From a virus, in IMG/VR virus record IMGVR_UViG_3300048597_000154, positions 1-42,718 of that record: a DNA stretch of 42,718 bases; one strand, given 5' to 3'. This document shows positions 8,309-15,997 of the stretch, one piece after another; positions within the stretch are counted from its first letter, which is position 1, and each line of letters starts with the position of its first letter. Both the position numbers and the translations under genes were made by a program. The notes beneath the pieces were generated by a model, which saw only the letters and a program-made list of their open reading frames with translations, did not search any database and was not told the origin of the DNA.

Positions 8309-9574
8309 TTAACGGACGCCCGGAACGTGTTCGGGCGGCTGGTAGACCGGCGGCTCGGGTTCCGCTGGGTCTTCCACTTCTGGTGGACCGACCGGTTCTT
8401 CGGGTGCGGTTTCGGGTTCGGTGTCAATCGGATCGGGATCGCCCGAGGGCGGCGACGGTTCGGGCGATCCTGAGACGATACAGGTCTGGATCACACTGCT
8501 GAGTTCAATCGCAGAGACAGTCGCATCGATCCGGTATTCAAATAGAGTGTCAGCGAAGATTTCGATTTTGATTGCAGGTCGAGTATAAGCTCCGGCCCCA
8601 AGGTTATGGATGAACCAGTTGAAGTTGAACAGGAAAGACGGCAGGTAGGTGGATTGACGCGGGTCGTGAATACTCACCCCGTAATTGTCACCACGTGGGC
8701 CAAAGTAGAGTACCTGATCGCCAACCTGTCCAGTTGGCTTCGGGACGGTGACCTTCTTAACCCACTGCGTTTCCTGACGAGTGGGATAGGCCGTGGAAAG
8801 ATTGGGGTAGTCCTGGTAGTAGGTCGCGCGCACGCCGAAAACGTCGTACGTGTTGAACGTGCCCGGTTCGTTGGGCATGCACGTCACTGTCGCCGAGTAC
8901 AGAAATAACGCCTTTTCGTAAGGGCTCTCAAGTTCGTTGACAAGACTCGTTGGGAATTCCCCGGACGCACCGCCCCATGGGTAGCCGGCGAACCGCCGGC
9001 ACCAGACCATGCCAGGCACACCGCCCGACGATCCGCCCTGCAGCATCACCACCGCCCAGCCGATATCCCCATCATCAGGCGTGGCCTTGTGCAGGATTCG
9101 GGCCGGGCCGGACGTGCTCGATTCAAGGTGCGTCGTCACGGTGTCGATCGGCTGGGCGAACTCGTGCCCGGCGTCGCTGACGTCGATCCGCGTGACCGCC
9201 AGGCCGTGGACGATGCCAGGACCGAGTTGATCTTCGATAATCGGACCTTTGAGGATCGCGATCGCATTCGCCGGATCGTCCGGCGTTTCCCCGTCGAACA
9301 CCGGGCTGTTTTGGAACCCCAGTCGATTCGGCTCTGTCACGAACGGCGTAGCCGGACTGCCGAGTTTCACGATCGAACCGTACGGAAGATCTCCGCCCGT
9401 CTGATTGCGGATCGTGAATGCCATCGACTGCGGGTAGCCAGCACGTGTACCGGGTGGCGTCGTCTGGTTGTTTTGGGTCTGCCGAACCTGCTCGATCAGT
9501 GCGTTGAGGAACTGCGGGCTCAGGGCCTTACGAACCGAGTCGCCAGAGGTGAATGTCGGAAGCGGGCCGGGCAC
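8309..9574 (-). CDS. Distal tail protein with Pro/Glu-rich C-terminus
   Basis: 421 residues starting at a GTG that nearly abuts the stop of the upstream gene. An N-terminal helical segment (FLNALIEQVRQTQNN) is followed by a large beta-rich domain. The last 60 residues are a low-complexity tail of P, E and D (EPETAPEEPVGPPEVEDPAE). It follows the tape measure by one gene, which suggests a tail-tip or baseplate component. No family is recognised, and the acidic tail may be a flexible linker or a binding surface. Confidence 0.7.
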   Translation of the reverse strand: MPGPLPTFTSGDSVRKALSPQFLNALIEQVRQTQNNQTTPPGTRAGYPQSMAFTIRNQTGGDLPYGSIVKLGSPATPFVTEPNRLGFQNSPVFDGETPDDPANAIAILKGPIIEDQLGPGIVHGLAVTRIDVSDAGHEFAQPIDTVTTHLESSTSGPARILHKATPDDGDIGWAVVMLQGGSSGGVPGMVWCRRFAGYPWGGASGEFPTSLVNELESPYEKALFLYSATVTCMPNEPGTFNTYDVFGVRATYYQDYPNLSTAYPTRQETQWVKKVTVPKPTGQVGDQVLYFGPRGDNYGVSIHDPRQSTYLPSFLFNFNWFIHNLGAGAYTRPAIKIEIFADTLFEYRIDATVSAIELSSVIQTCIVSGSPEPSPPSGDPDPIDTEPETAPEEPVGPPEVEDPAEPEPPVYQPPEHVPGVR

Positions 9575-9575
9575 A

Positions 9576-10493
9576 CTAGATCCCCAGCCAGGTGAAGGAC
9601 GACACTCCGATCACTCGCTCGACCTTGTACGCATACGGCACGGTCACTTCCAGCCCGGAGACCGGGTCGATTTCCCGCCGCATGGGTGTCCACAGATAAT
9701 GCCAGCCGGCCTTCTCAGGGACTACGAGGCCAGGCCGAATCGTCCTCAATGACAGGAATTCATCTGTGTCGTCTCCGGGGGCGAGTGGAATCGGTTCGGC
9801 GTACTTGAATTCAAACTCCATTTCGAATTCGTTGTCGTTTCGCTGTTGGCCAGTGCAGCCGTTGAAGAGCAAAGACTCGGCCTCGAATCCCCACCAGGCT
9901 AATTCGTTCGTCTTGCCCACGACGCGAAGCAAATTGCGGAAATACTGTTGATTGATCCCCTGCAGGACCGCCCGCTTCCGGAACGACGCAACGGGAGTCG
10001 GTACGTCAACGCCCTCGGCTCGACCTTCCGAATCGACGCCAATCAACTTGTTGAAATCCGGTGGCGTTGGTTCACCATCGAGGCCACCTGAACTGACAGT
10101 TGAGAACGACCGGTAGATGCGTTGCATCTCAGTCGTGACGGTAAAATTGATCCCAGTAAGCGGGTCGGTACCGGTCGGTGCAGGCGAGCTCGGCGACGAC
10201 GCGGGCGCGGTATCGATCCCGACCGTGCCCGTAGATGGCAAACTCCCCTGGGCAAACGCGGGAATCTTGTACGTGACAACCGGGAACCACAGGCCGAGAT
10301 TCGGCCGGTCGTCCATGTTGATGTTCGTGCGCGTGTAGCTGTACCAGGTTCCCGGCGAGGTCGCGAGCACAAGGTCGTAAGCGGTCGCCTCGTCAGTCTC
10401 GCCCCAGAGGACGTACCGAAACGTCGCGGTCCCGCCATTGACGTCCACGTCGAACGTCCGAGACTCGTGCAGCTCCTTCATCGTGCCGGCCAC
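9576..10493 (-). CDS. Distal tail or baseplate-like protein
   Basis: 305 residues. The start is a GTG overlapping the tape-measure stop (TAGTG); an internal ATG four codons later is an alternative. The N-terminal half is beta-rich (TFRYVLWGETDEATAYDLVL) with a Pro/Ser-rich linker, and the C-terminal half contains WGFEAESLLFNG and FEMEFEFKYAEPIPL. Its position directly after the tape measure is that of distal-tail or baseplate hub genes. I do not recognise the family by sequence. Confidence 0.7.
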   Translation of the reverse strand: MAGTMKELHESRTFDVDVNGGTATFRYVLWGETDEATAYDLVLATSPGTWYSYTRTNINMDDRPNLGLWFPVVTYKIPAFAQGSLPSTGTVGIDTAPASSPSSPAPTGTDPLTGINFTVTTEMQRIYRSFSTVSSGGLDGEPTPPDFNKLIGVDSEGRAEGVDVPTPVASFRKRAVLQGINQQYFRNLLRVVGKTNELAWWGFEAESLLFNGCTGQQRNDNEFEMEFEFKYAEPIPLAPGDDTDEFLSLRTIRPGLVVPEKAGWHYLWTPMRREIDPVSGLEVTVPYAYKVERVIGVSSFTWLGI

Positions 10494-11770
10494 TATTCAA
10501 TCCTCAATGGCGGGTTATTGCGGAGTTCCTGAGTGAGACCCTCCAGTTTCTTGTTCGTTTCTTCGCCGTTCTTCGCGATGCGATCCATCACACCGCTACT
10601 ACCGCCCGTTCCGTAGAACTGACTGCCGGACGCGAATTGGAACGCTCCGCGGGAAGCGAGTGGGCCAGATTGTGAGTGGTTATCGAACCCGTCCGTCCAA
10701 TGCTGGGCCGCCTCGACCGCTTCGGCCATTCGCTTATTGCGGAGAGCCTCCAGGGCGAGCGACCGCCGGGGATCGTCCGCACCAGTCTTGTTCTTGTTGA
10801 GCATCTCGTTGAGTTCGAACTCTTCATCTGACAGGCCCGACTGCTCGATCCGGCGGGTCTCCTTGTTGATCTGTTTCGTGAACTCGTCGAGGGCGTCGTT
10901 CGCCTCGGCCACGCGGAGCTCCTCGATCGCGGCCTTGGCGTCCTGTGTGCGGAAGTGGCCTTCTTTCCAGCCGTGCTTCTCCATCAGCTTCTGCAGCTCG
11001 ATGTCTTCCTTCGTGAGCGTGTTCTTGAACTCGAGTTGCTTGACCTGGTCGCGGAGGGACTTCGTGAAGCTCTCGATCGAGTCCTTCGCCGTTTGGTTCT
11101 TCTGCGGATCGCCGAACTGCTGGAGTTCCTTCTCCAGTTCCAGGCGTCGTTTGAGGGCCGCGTTGTACTTCTGCTGGGCTTCTTCCAAAGTTTTGGCTGT
11201 CACGACCCGTTGACCTTCTAGCCCACCCGTAACCGGACCGGACAGCCAGAGGGAAGCGTTCTCGGCTGAACCGGTCGCACTGGCCAGCTTTTCGTGTTCC
11301 TTACGGGCCGCGTGGACTGCAGTCTCAAGGCCCTGTGTTTCCGCGCGGACCTTCGCCAATTCGTCCCGACGTGCCCGGAGACCGGCCGGCGTGCCGGCGA
11401 CCGCATCGAGGCGGGCCATGGCCTGACGTGAGGCTTCCATACGGGCGGTGAACTGTTCCAATGACCGCGCGGACAGTTCTGACATTTTCTGCATCGCGTC
11501 GGCGATCTGCCGAGGGTTCTGGACGAACTCTTCGAAGAGGGCCTTGCCGACGACGCCGATCGACGCCACGGCCGCCCCCATTGGCCCACCAGCGATTAAC
11601 CCCCCGATCAGACCGCCTTCCGTTCCGCCCTTCGCACCCTTGACGGCCATCTGCTGGAACTTCGTGAGCTTCGCCTGGGCGTCGTTCAGGCCCTTATCCA
11701 ACGGCTTTCCGTCCACGCCGAGTTCGACGTGGGCCTTGCCGGCTCGGATGCTGCCTGCACTAGCTGACAC
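10493..11770 (-). CDS. Tail tape measure protein (short)
   Basis: About 425 residues. The preferred start is GTG at 11770, with GGGAGA 7 bases upstream; it overlaps the chaperone stop by 11 bases. The longer ATG form from 11812 is less likely. The N-terminus (AGKAHVELGVDGKPLDKGL) and the Gly/Ala-rich hydrophobic stretch GGLIGGLIAGGPMGAAVAS are typical of tape measures. Long coiled-coil segments follow (about 90-330). It sits directly downstream of the frameshifted tail chaperone, the standard order. By the usual rule of about 0.15 nm per residue the tail would be near 65 nm. Confidence 0.85.
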   Translation of the reverse strand: MSASAGSIRAGKAHVELGVDGKPLDKGLNDAQAKLTKFQQMAVKGAKGGTEGGLIGGLIAGGPMGAAVASIGVVGKALFEEFVQNPRQIADAMQKMSELSARSLEQFTARMEASRQAMARLDAVAGTPAGLRARRDELAKVRAETQGLETAVHAARKEHEKLASATGSAENASLWLSGPVTGGLEGQRVVTAKTLEEAQQKYNAALKRRLELEKELQQFGDPQKNQTAKDSIESFTKSLRDQVKQLEFKNTLTKEDIELQKLMEKHGWKEGHFRTQDAKAAIEELRVAEANDALDEFTKQINKETRRIEQSGLSDEEFELNEMLNKNKTGADDPRRSLALEALRNKRMAEAVEAAQHWTDGFDNHSQSGPLASRGAFQFASGSQFYGTGGSSGVMDRIAKNGEETNKKLEGLTQELRNNPPLRIE

Positions 11771-12463
11771 TGGCTGGTCTCCCGTGGAGGGCGTCGATAA
11801 ACGCTCCAACAATCTGCCGGCGGGCTTCTGGCGTGTATTCGGTCTTGGCCGACTTCACCAGTTGTGGCCGGAACCGGGCTGGCACATAGCAGGTGAGCGG
11901 CGGTTCCTTCCCGTTGAACGCGGTCGAGATCACCCGCACAATCGAACTCGTCATTTGCCAGTCCGCCCGCAATCTCGATTCGCTCGCCCAGAACAGTTCG
12001 CGATACGTCAAAGGGCGGGGATCAACACCGACGATTCCGGCGAGTTCCCAGCAGATTCGCTCGACTCGGTCGCCGTCGAAGGACTCGTCATCATCTCCGC
12101 CAGTTGATCGATCCGCGTCTGCCGGTCGCTCCGCCAGGTCCGGCTGAAGACGTCGAAAATCGCTGGCGGTAGGGTAAAATTTGCGGCCGCCTCAACGATC
12201 GCGTCCCTCCCTTCCCGGAGAGCCTGACCGTGCAGTAGTTCGATGAATTCGTGCTGAGTCATGCCTTTGCAAACTGATCGACACAGTTCGAACAGCACCT
12301 GGCCGGCCAGCTCGTCGTCCTGGTACAGCCGCTCCAGTTGTGTCCGGTCGGTCATCAGCTCGCCGAGCTTGAGACCGGTCGCTTCGCGGACTCGACGCAG
12401 CGAACCGACCGTGACCTCGACAGGCCATTCGGTGCCCGTGCGATCCTTAAACGCCGTCGTCAT
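11760..12463 (-). CDS. Tail assembly chaperone, long form (gpGT-like) by -1 frameshift
   Basis: Ribosomes that slip -1 at 12176-12182 leave the 151-residue frame and read to the stop at 11760, giving about 234 residues. The -1 frame is closed by a stop at 12192-12194, just before the slip site, and open from there on. Its extension contains the typical T-domain pattern (ELAGIVGVDPRPLTYRELFW) that continues through ADWQMTSSIVR. Such long forms hold the tape measure and recruit tail tube subunits, as in lambda. The position immediately upstream of the tape measure agrees. Confidence 0.85.
12008..12463 (-). CDS. Tail assembly chaperone, short form (gpG-like)
   Basis: 151 residues, translated without frameshifting. 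It begins MTTAFKDRTGTEWPVEVTVG, a pattern common in phage tail chaperones, and is mainly helical. The ATG overlaps the stop of the upstream gene by four bases. The last 55 residues, rich in S, T and E, are probably a by-product of the zero frame overlapping the T region. Excess short form over the long form is usual in this family. Confidence 0.85.
   Translation of the reverse strand: MTTAFKDRTGTEWPVEVTVGSLRRVREATGLKLGELMTDRTQLERLYQDDELAGQVLFELCRSVCKGMTQHEFIELLHGQALREGRDAIVEAAANFTLPPAIFDVFSRTWRSDRQTRIDQLAEMMTSPSTATESSESAGNSPESSVLIPAL
12176..12182 (-). promoter_or_regulatory. -1 programmed frameshift slippery heptamer A AAT TTT
   Basis: On the minus strand the bases read A-AAT-TTT. AAT at 12181-12179 and TTT are zero-frame codons 95 and 96 of the short chaperone. 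This fits the canonical X XXY YYZ rule exactly. The -1 frame opens only about 10 bases upstream and carries the T-like extension. Confidence 0.85.
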
Positions 12464-12966
12464 ACCTTCCCTTTCAATGCCTTTTTGAACCCTGCACGAG
12501 CAAGCCGGCTCATCAGCCGCTTTTTGCCCTTGATGAATGCCGGCTCCATGTATGGTCGGGGTGCCAAACCCTTCGCGGAATTGCCCATTTCAAGATCACG
12601 GAGAACGGTCGACTTACCGCCCAACTGCATCGGACCGATGACGACGGATTCGGACCGCGTGTCGTACGCGAAGAAGAGGAACCGCCGGATCAGCCCCTGC
12701 CAGTACCGCGGGGGCTTACCTGGTTTCGAATGCAGTTGCTTACCCTTCTGCTTGCCGCTTTTCTTGAGCGTCCCCCGCTTCATCGAGTTGATGGCAACCG
12801 TGCGGATGTATGCCGAGACCGACATGATCGCCGAGTAGGTCGCCCCCGTCAGATGATCGCGGACGATCGCACGATCAAAGAAGAAGTTTTTCGTCCGCGA
12901 TAAGGTCGAACCAACCGAGCGGCCGAGACTATTACCCGATCCCCTGACAAGTGGAGCCTTGGCCAC
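12460..12966 (-). CDS. Basic structural protein between tail tube and chaperone
   Basis: 168 residues and strongly basic (KKSGKQKGKQLHSKPGKPP). Contains the PPRYWQG segment and a C-terminal RPYMEPAF motif that recall HK97-gp10-like head-tail or tail-completion proteins. Its stop overlaps the chaperone start by four bases. Position after the tail tube rather than before it is slightly unusual for a gp10-type connector, so the assignment is tentative. Confidence 0.7.
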   Translation of the reverse strand: MAKAPLVRGSGNSLGRSVGSTLSRTKNFFFDRAIVRDHLTGATYSAIMSVSAYIRTVAINSMKRGTLKKSGKQKGKQLHSKPGKPPRYWQGLIRRFLFFAYDTRSESVVIGPMQLGGKSTVLRDLEMGNSAKGLAPRPYMEPAFIKGKKRLMSRLARAGFKKALKGKV

Positions 12967-13006
12967 GGTGTACCTCGATTACAGAAACGACATGACAATC
13001 CGCTGA

Positions 13007-13471
13007 CTAGATCGCCGTGTAGACCGGAGCGCCCGCCGTGACCACGACCGTGTGCTTGACATTCGTCGATAGGCCGTGCGGAACAAATTCAATCGAATCG
13101 TACGTCTGGCCAATGCCCGTCCCCTGGTCCTGGCTCATGGACTTGATCAGCCATTCGCACCGGAATCCCGATTCGCCGGTCGTCGTACTGGGACCGGTGA
13201 GGAACATGAGGTCAATCGGCGTCGCCGCTAAAAATGCCGTTCGCAGTGCGAGATAACCGGTGTCGGATTGCATCACCTTAACCGTACCCGTGACGCTCAA
13301 CGACAGGAGAGCAGGAGCTTCAGACCCGACTTGTGAACTACGATCATTCGCCGGCGATGTTCCCCAAACCGGATTGACCACCAAGTCGTTAATAAATGTC
13401 ATTTCAACCCACGTCGGGGTTCCGAACGTGGCGCTATTCCGATAGGCTTCGTTGAGTACGCCACGTTGCAT
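13007..13471 (-). CDS. Major tail tube protein (likely)
   Basis: 154 residues, beta-rich (LLSLSVTGTVKVM, GFRCEWLIKSMSQDQG). The N-terminus MQRGVLNEAYRNSATFGTPTW and the WVEMTFINDLV strand fit a group of small tail tube proteins in phages. It lies between the tail-completion genes and the tail chaperone, which is the standard place for the tube. No sheath gene follows, so the tail is probably non-contractile. Confidence 0.72.
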   Translation of the reverse strand: MQRGVLNEAYRNSATFGTPTWVEMTFINDLVVNPVWGTSPANDRSSQVGSEAPALLSLSVTGTVKVMQSDTGYLALRTAFLAATPIDLMFLTGPSTTTGESGFRCEWLIKSMSQDQGTGIGQTYDSIEFVPHGLSTNVKHTVVVTAGAPVYTAI

Positions 13472-13480
13472 TGCCGCTCC

Positions 13481-13987
13481 TTATTCGTTGGCTTCATCGA
13501 TTTCGTAAACGAAGTCGAGGTCGCTCCAGAAAATACCGTGTTCAAGCAAGAGGTCATGATCGACCAGTTCGTTCATGAACCACAGCTCTGAGTAAGCCCC
13601 CGTCGTCGGCGCGAATCCCGGAGCATGAAGCGGAATCCGAATTTTGTCCTTCACCCACTCGATCCGATCATTGATCCACAGATTCAGTTGATCGGCATGA
13701 TCCGGGTTAAGCAGGTACTCACTCGCCAAGTCGATCCGCTCGACCGCGATCACTCCCATCGTGTAGGAGTTCCGATCTTCACTACGCGAGGCCCGGGCAA
13801 CCGATCCCGATTCCAGGGGGATGACCCAGACCTGCTTGCCCGACGCCGGCGGAATCAGCCGATACAGTTCCTCAACGCTTGTGACGCGGACCTGGTGGGC
13901 CAGACGGAACCGCGACGGATCGAGGGTCGGATTCGCGGCGCGAAGTTCCGTCAGCATCCCGTTCGCGATCACAATCTGCGTGTTCAA
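13481..13987 (-). CDS. Tail terminator / neck protein (likely)
   Basis: 168 residues of mixed alpha/beta (LYRLIPPASGKQVWVIPLES, YTMGVIAVERIDLASEYLL). The ATG overlaps the stop of the preceding gene by four bases. A protein of this size between the connector and the tail tube is usually a tail terminator. The assignment rests mainly on position and secondary-structure pattern. Confidence 0.65.
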   Translation of the reverse strand: MNTQIVIANGMLTELRAANPTLDPSRFRLAHQVRVTSVEELYRLIPPASGKQVWVIPLESGSVARASRSEDRNSYTMGVIAVERIDLASEYLLNPDHADQLNLWINDRIEWVKDKIRIPLHAPGFAPTTGAYSELWFMNELVDHDLLLEHGIFWSDLDFVYEIDEANE

Positions 13988-14373
13988 ATGATCTCCACAA
14001 GTCGAGCCCGGACCCGCATCGTCAAATTCTCCGGCTCGCTGTATTCCCAGGCGGGAGTCGAGTTGTCGATCACGACCGTGTACCGATGCGTGAATCCGTT
14101 GACCGTTCGGTCGATCCGATCACCCTTCTGAGGGACGATGCCGGCACCAAGAGCCGAAAGGACATCGGACGTTCGAATGATGAAGTCCATCCGCCCCGCT
14201 TCGACCCGTGCCGGCTTCTGATCGCTCCCATCGACAGCGACTGCAGGGGTGGACAGAACGGCCGTAATCGAACGCGGGGCAAACACCCCAGGCCGACTGT
14301 ACGAAACGGTCTCCCCCTCCGTTGTCGCCAAACGGTCGGACAGGAAGGTCATTCCACGCGAAAGGATTCCCAC
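13984..14373 (-). CDS. Head-tail connector / stopper-like protein
   Basis: About 129 residues from a GTG at 14373; an ATG seven codons in (14352) is an alternative start. The C-terminal half has the beta-barrel pattern seen in head-tail joining or stopper proteins (DVLSALGAGIVPQKGDRI, then TVNGFTHRYTVV). It is translationally coupled to the next gene through a 4-base overlap and lies directly after a 59-codon gene. Confidence 0.68.
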   Translation of the reverse strand: MGILSRGMTFLSDRLATTEGETVSYSRPGVFAPRSITAVLSTPAVAVDGSDQKPARVEAGRMDFIIRTSDVLSALGAGIVPQKGDRIDRTVNGFTHRYTVVIDNSTPAWEYSEPENLTMRVRARLVEII

Positions 14374-14378
14374 CTGGC

Positions 14379-14558
14379 CTACTCCGTTGGTGCCGGCTTC
14401 TTCTGCGAGGCGATGACGTTGTCGCGGCTCAGGAGCACCTTCAGGACGTCCTTGTTCGCGACGACAGCTTCAGGAACCGGCTGACCGCGCACGCCGTTGT
14501 AAGTCGTGCCGTCGGCCGGATCGGTCCACTGCCACTGTTTGACGCTGATGTAATTCAT
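14379..14558 (-). CDS. Small protein of the head-tail region
   Basis: 59 residues (MNYISVKQWQWTDPADGTTY ...), too short for many gene finders. AGGGG lies about 10 bases before the ATG. Its stop (TAG) is five bases before the GTG of the connector gene, and the reading frame fills an otherwise empty gap in a tight operon. The sequence is Trp- and Val-rich with no known domain. It may be a small connector or head accessory protein. Confidence 0.65.
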   Translation of the reverse strand: MNYISVKQWQWTDPADGTTYNGVRGQPVPEAVVANKDVLKVLLSRDNVIASQKKPAPTE

Positions 14559-14631
14559 GGATCGATCGCCCCTGATATCCGCGTTGGTTGGCCAGGTCGG
14601 ATCAGTTCGCGACCTGGTCGAAAGGCGACTG

Positions 14632-15609
14632 TTACTGCTCGGCGATTCGGACAGCCAGGTGATCGATCTGCACCGTGCCCGGCGAATCGTTCGCTGATTT
14701 TTCGAGGTGGAAGATCGCCTTGAGCGGACCCGTCGCGGCCGTCAACGTGAACACCGTCGCGGGCAGGACGTTCACGCCGTCAACGTAGAACTGGATGTCC
14801 TCATGATCCCGGCCGTCGATGACCAGGTGGATCGGCGTGCCGACCGCCCAGTTGATCGTCGTGTCGGTTGGGGCGACGTCGGTCGTACCATCGTCGCTCT
14901 GGGCGTCGAGGTCGAGGTCGGCCCCCATATCGAAGTGGAACGTCGCGAATTCCGTCACGCTCTGGAAGTCGCTCGCGTGCGTGCCGTTCGCCACGCCAAC
15001 CGTCAAGTCGGCAACGTCGGCGTCGGCATTCGTGACCACTTCGACGATGGCTTCAAGGATCCACTTCGAACCCACGGGGAACGACCGCTTGGACAGCCAG
15101 TCCACTTTCTGGGCTTCGGCCGTCGTGCCGAAGAAGGCCTCCAGCGTGCCGCCGCGCGAGATGAGGTTCGGGACTTCCACCGTCGTACTGCCGACGACCG
15201 TCTTCACGATGGCCGTATCGCCGCCGTCGCGATGGACGTCGATGATGTATTCCGGCTTGATGTTGAGATCGACCGTGCCTTCCGTGTCGGCACTGGCCGC
15301 GTCACCGACCGACGTGCCGAGATAGAAATCCCGGTCGCCGGTCGTCGTCGGCGGAACGCACGTGGCCGAGTTCGCGGAGTGATCCCACCAGATCGGTGCC
15401 CCGTCGAGCCAGACCTGCGAGGCTGTCTTCGTGACGACGTGCTTACCGTCCGTCTTGTAGGTGCGGGTGTCGCTGATCGCCCCGGCCGACAACCCCTGCA
15501 GGACACCTGCACGGCCATCGGCGAGTTGTCGCACCTCGCCGGACGAGGCGGCAGCGGCAAGAACGACGCGAGTATCGTGCCGTCCGCGATTGTAAACTGC
15601 ATCAGCCAT
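14632..15609 (-). CDS. Capsid decoration protein (DUF2190-like) fused to lectin-like domain
   Basis: 325 residues. The first ~125 residues follow the DUF2190-type capsid cement pattern: ADAVYNRGRHDTRVVLAAA, an AGVLQGLSAG turn and WWDHSANSATCVPP, ending with the short barrel DFYLGTSVGDAASADTEGTV. The remainder (about 150-325) is a beta-sandwich with strands such as IHLVIDGRDHEDIQFYVDG, resembling concanavalin-like domains. GGAG precedes the ATG. A decoration protein next to the capsid gene would stabilise the shell, and the extra domain may bind glycans on the virion surface. Confidence 0.75.
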   Translation of the reverse strand: MADAVYNRGRHDTRVVLAAAASSGEVRQLADGRAGVLQGLSAGAISDTRTYKTDGKHVVTKTASQVWLDGAPIWWDHSANSATCVPPTTTGDRDFYLGTSVGDAASADTEGTVDLNIKPEYIIDVHRDGGDTAIVKTVVGSTTVEVPNLISRGGTLEAFFGTTAEAQKVDWLSKRSFPVGSKWILEAIVEVVTNADADVADLTVGVANGTHASDFQSVTEFATFHFDMGADLDLDAQSDDGTTDVAPTDTTINWAVGTPIHLVIDGRDHEDIQFYVDGVNVLPATVFTLTAATGPLKAIFHLEKSANDSPGTVQIDHLAVRIAEQ

Positions 15610-15650
15610 GATCGCTCCAGATCAGAGTCGCCGCGGAACGGCGGGGTTGG

Positions 15651-15938
15651 TTACTTGGTTCCCTTGGCCGGCTTCTTCGTGTCGGCCGTCGTTGGCGTTG
15701 TGTTCACCGCGGCCGGCTCGGTGAGCTTCGCCGCTTGCTGGTCGATTTCTTCCGCCGCTTTCCGGGCCTCGTCGGCCATCACGCGGAGGGCATTCACGTC
15801 GATTTCCCGAATGTGCCCGACTCGCAGGCACGATTCGAGGTGATCCGCCGGAATGTCGCCCGCTTCGATCACGTCGCCGGCGAAGAACTTCTTGCCTTCG
15901 ACGCAGACCGTGCTGGCGAATTCGTATTGCTTCTTCAC
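15651..15938 (-). CDS. Small protein downstream of capsid
   Basis: 95 residues from the GTG at 15938, which has GAGG at a good distance; a TTG two codons upstream is possible. The N-terminal 45 residues form a small beta domain (VCVEGKKFFAGDVIEAGDIP) like those often found next to capsid genes. The rest is a charged helix and a Thr/Lys/Ala-rich tail. Likely a head accessory protein. Confidence 0.68.
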   Translation of the reverse strand: MKKQYEFASTVCVEGKKFFAGDVIEAGDIPADHLESCLRVGHIREIDVNALRVMADEARKAAEEIDQQAAKLTEPAAVNTTPTTADTKKPAKGTK

Positions 15939-15997
15939 GTTCAAACCTCAGTTCCGATTCCGATGCAAAGTAGGCCAGGGATGAGCAATCAGGTCGC

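Noticed and set aside
14707-15843. 378-codon plus-strand ORF
   Set aside because: Antisense to the decoration protein, Arg/Val/Asp-rich shadow composition.
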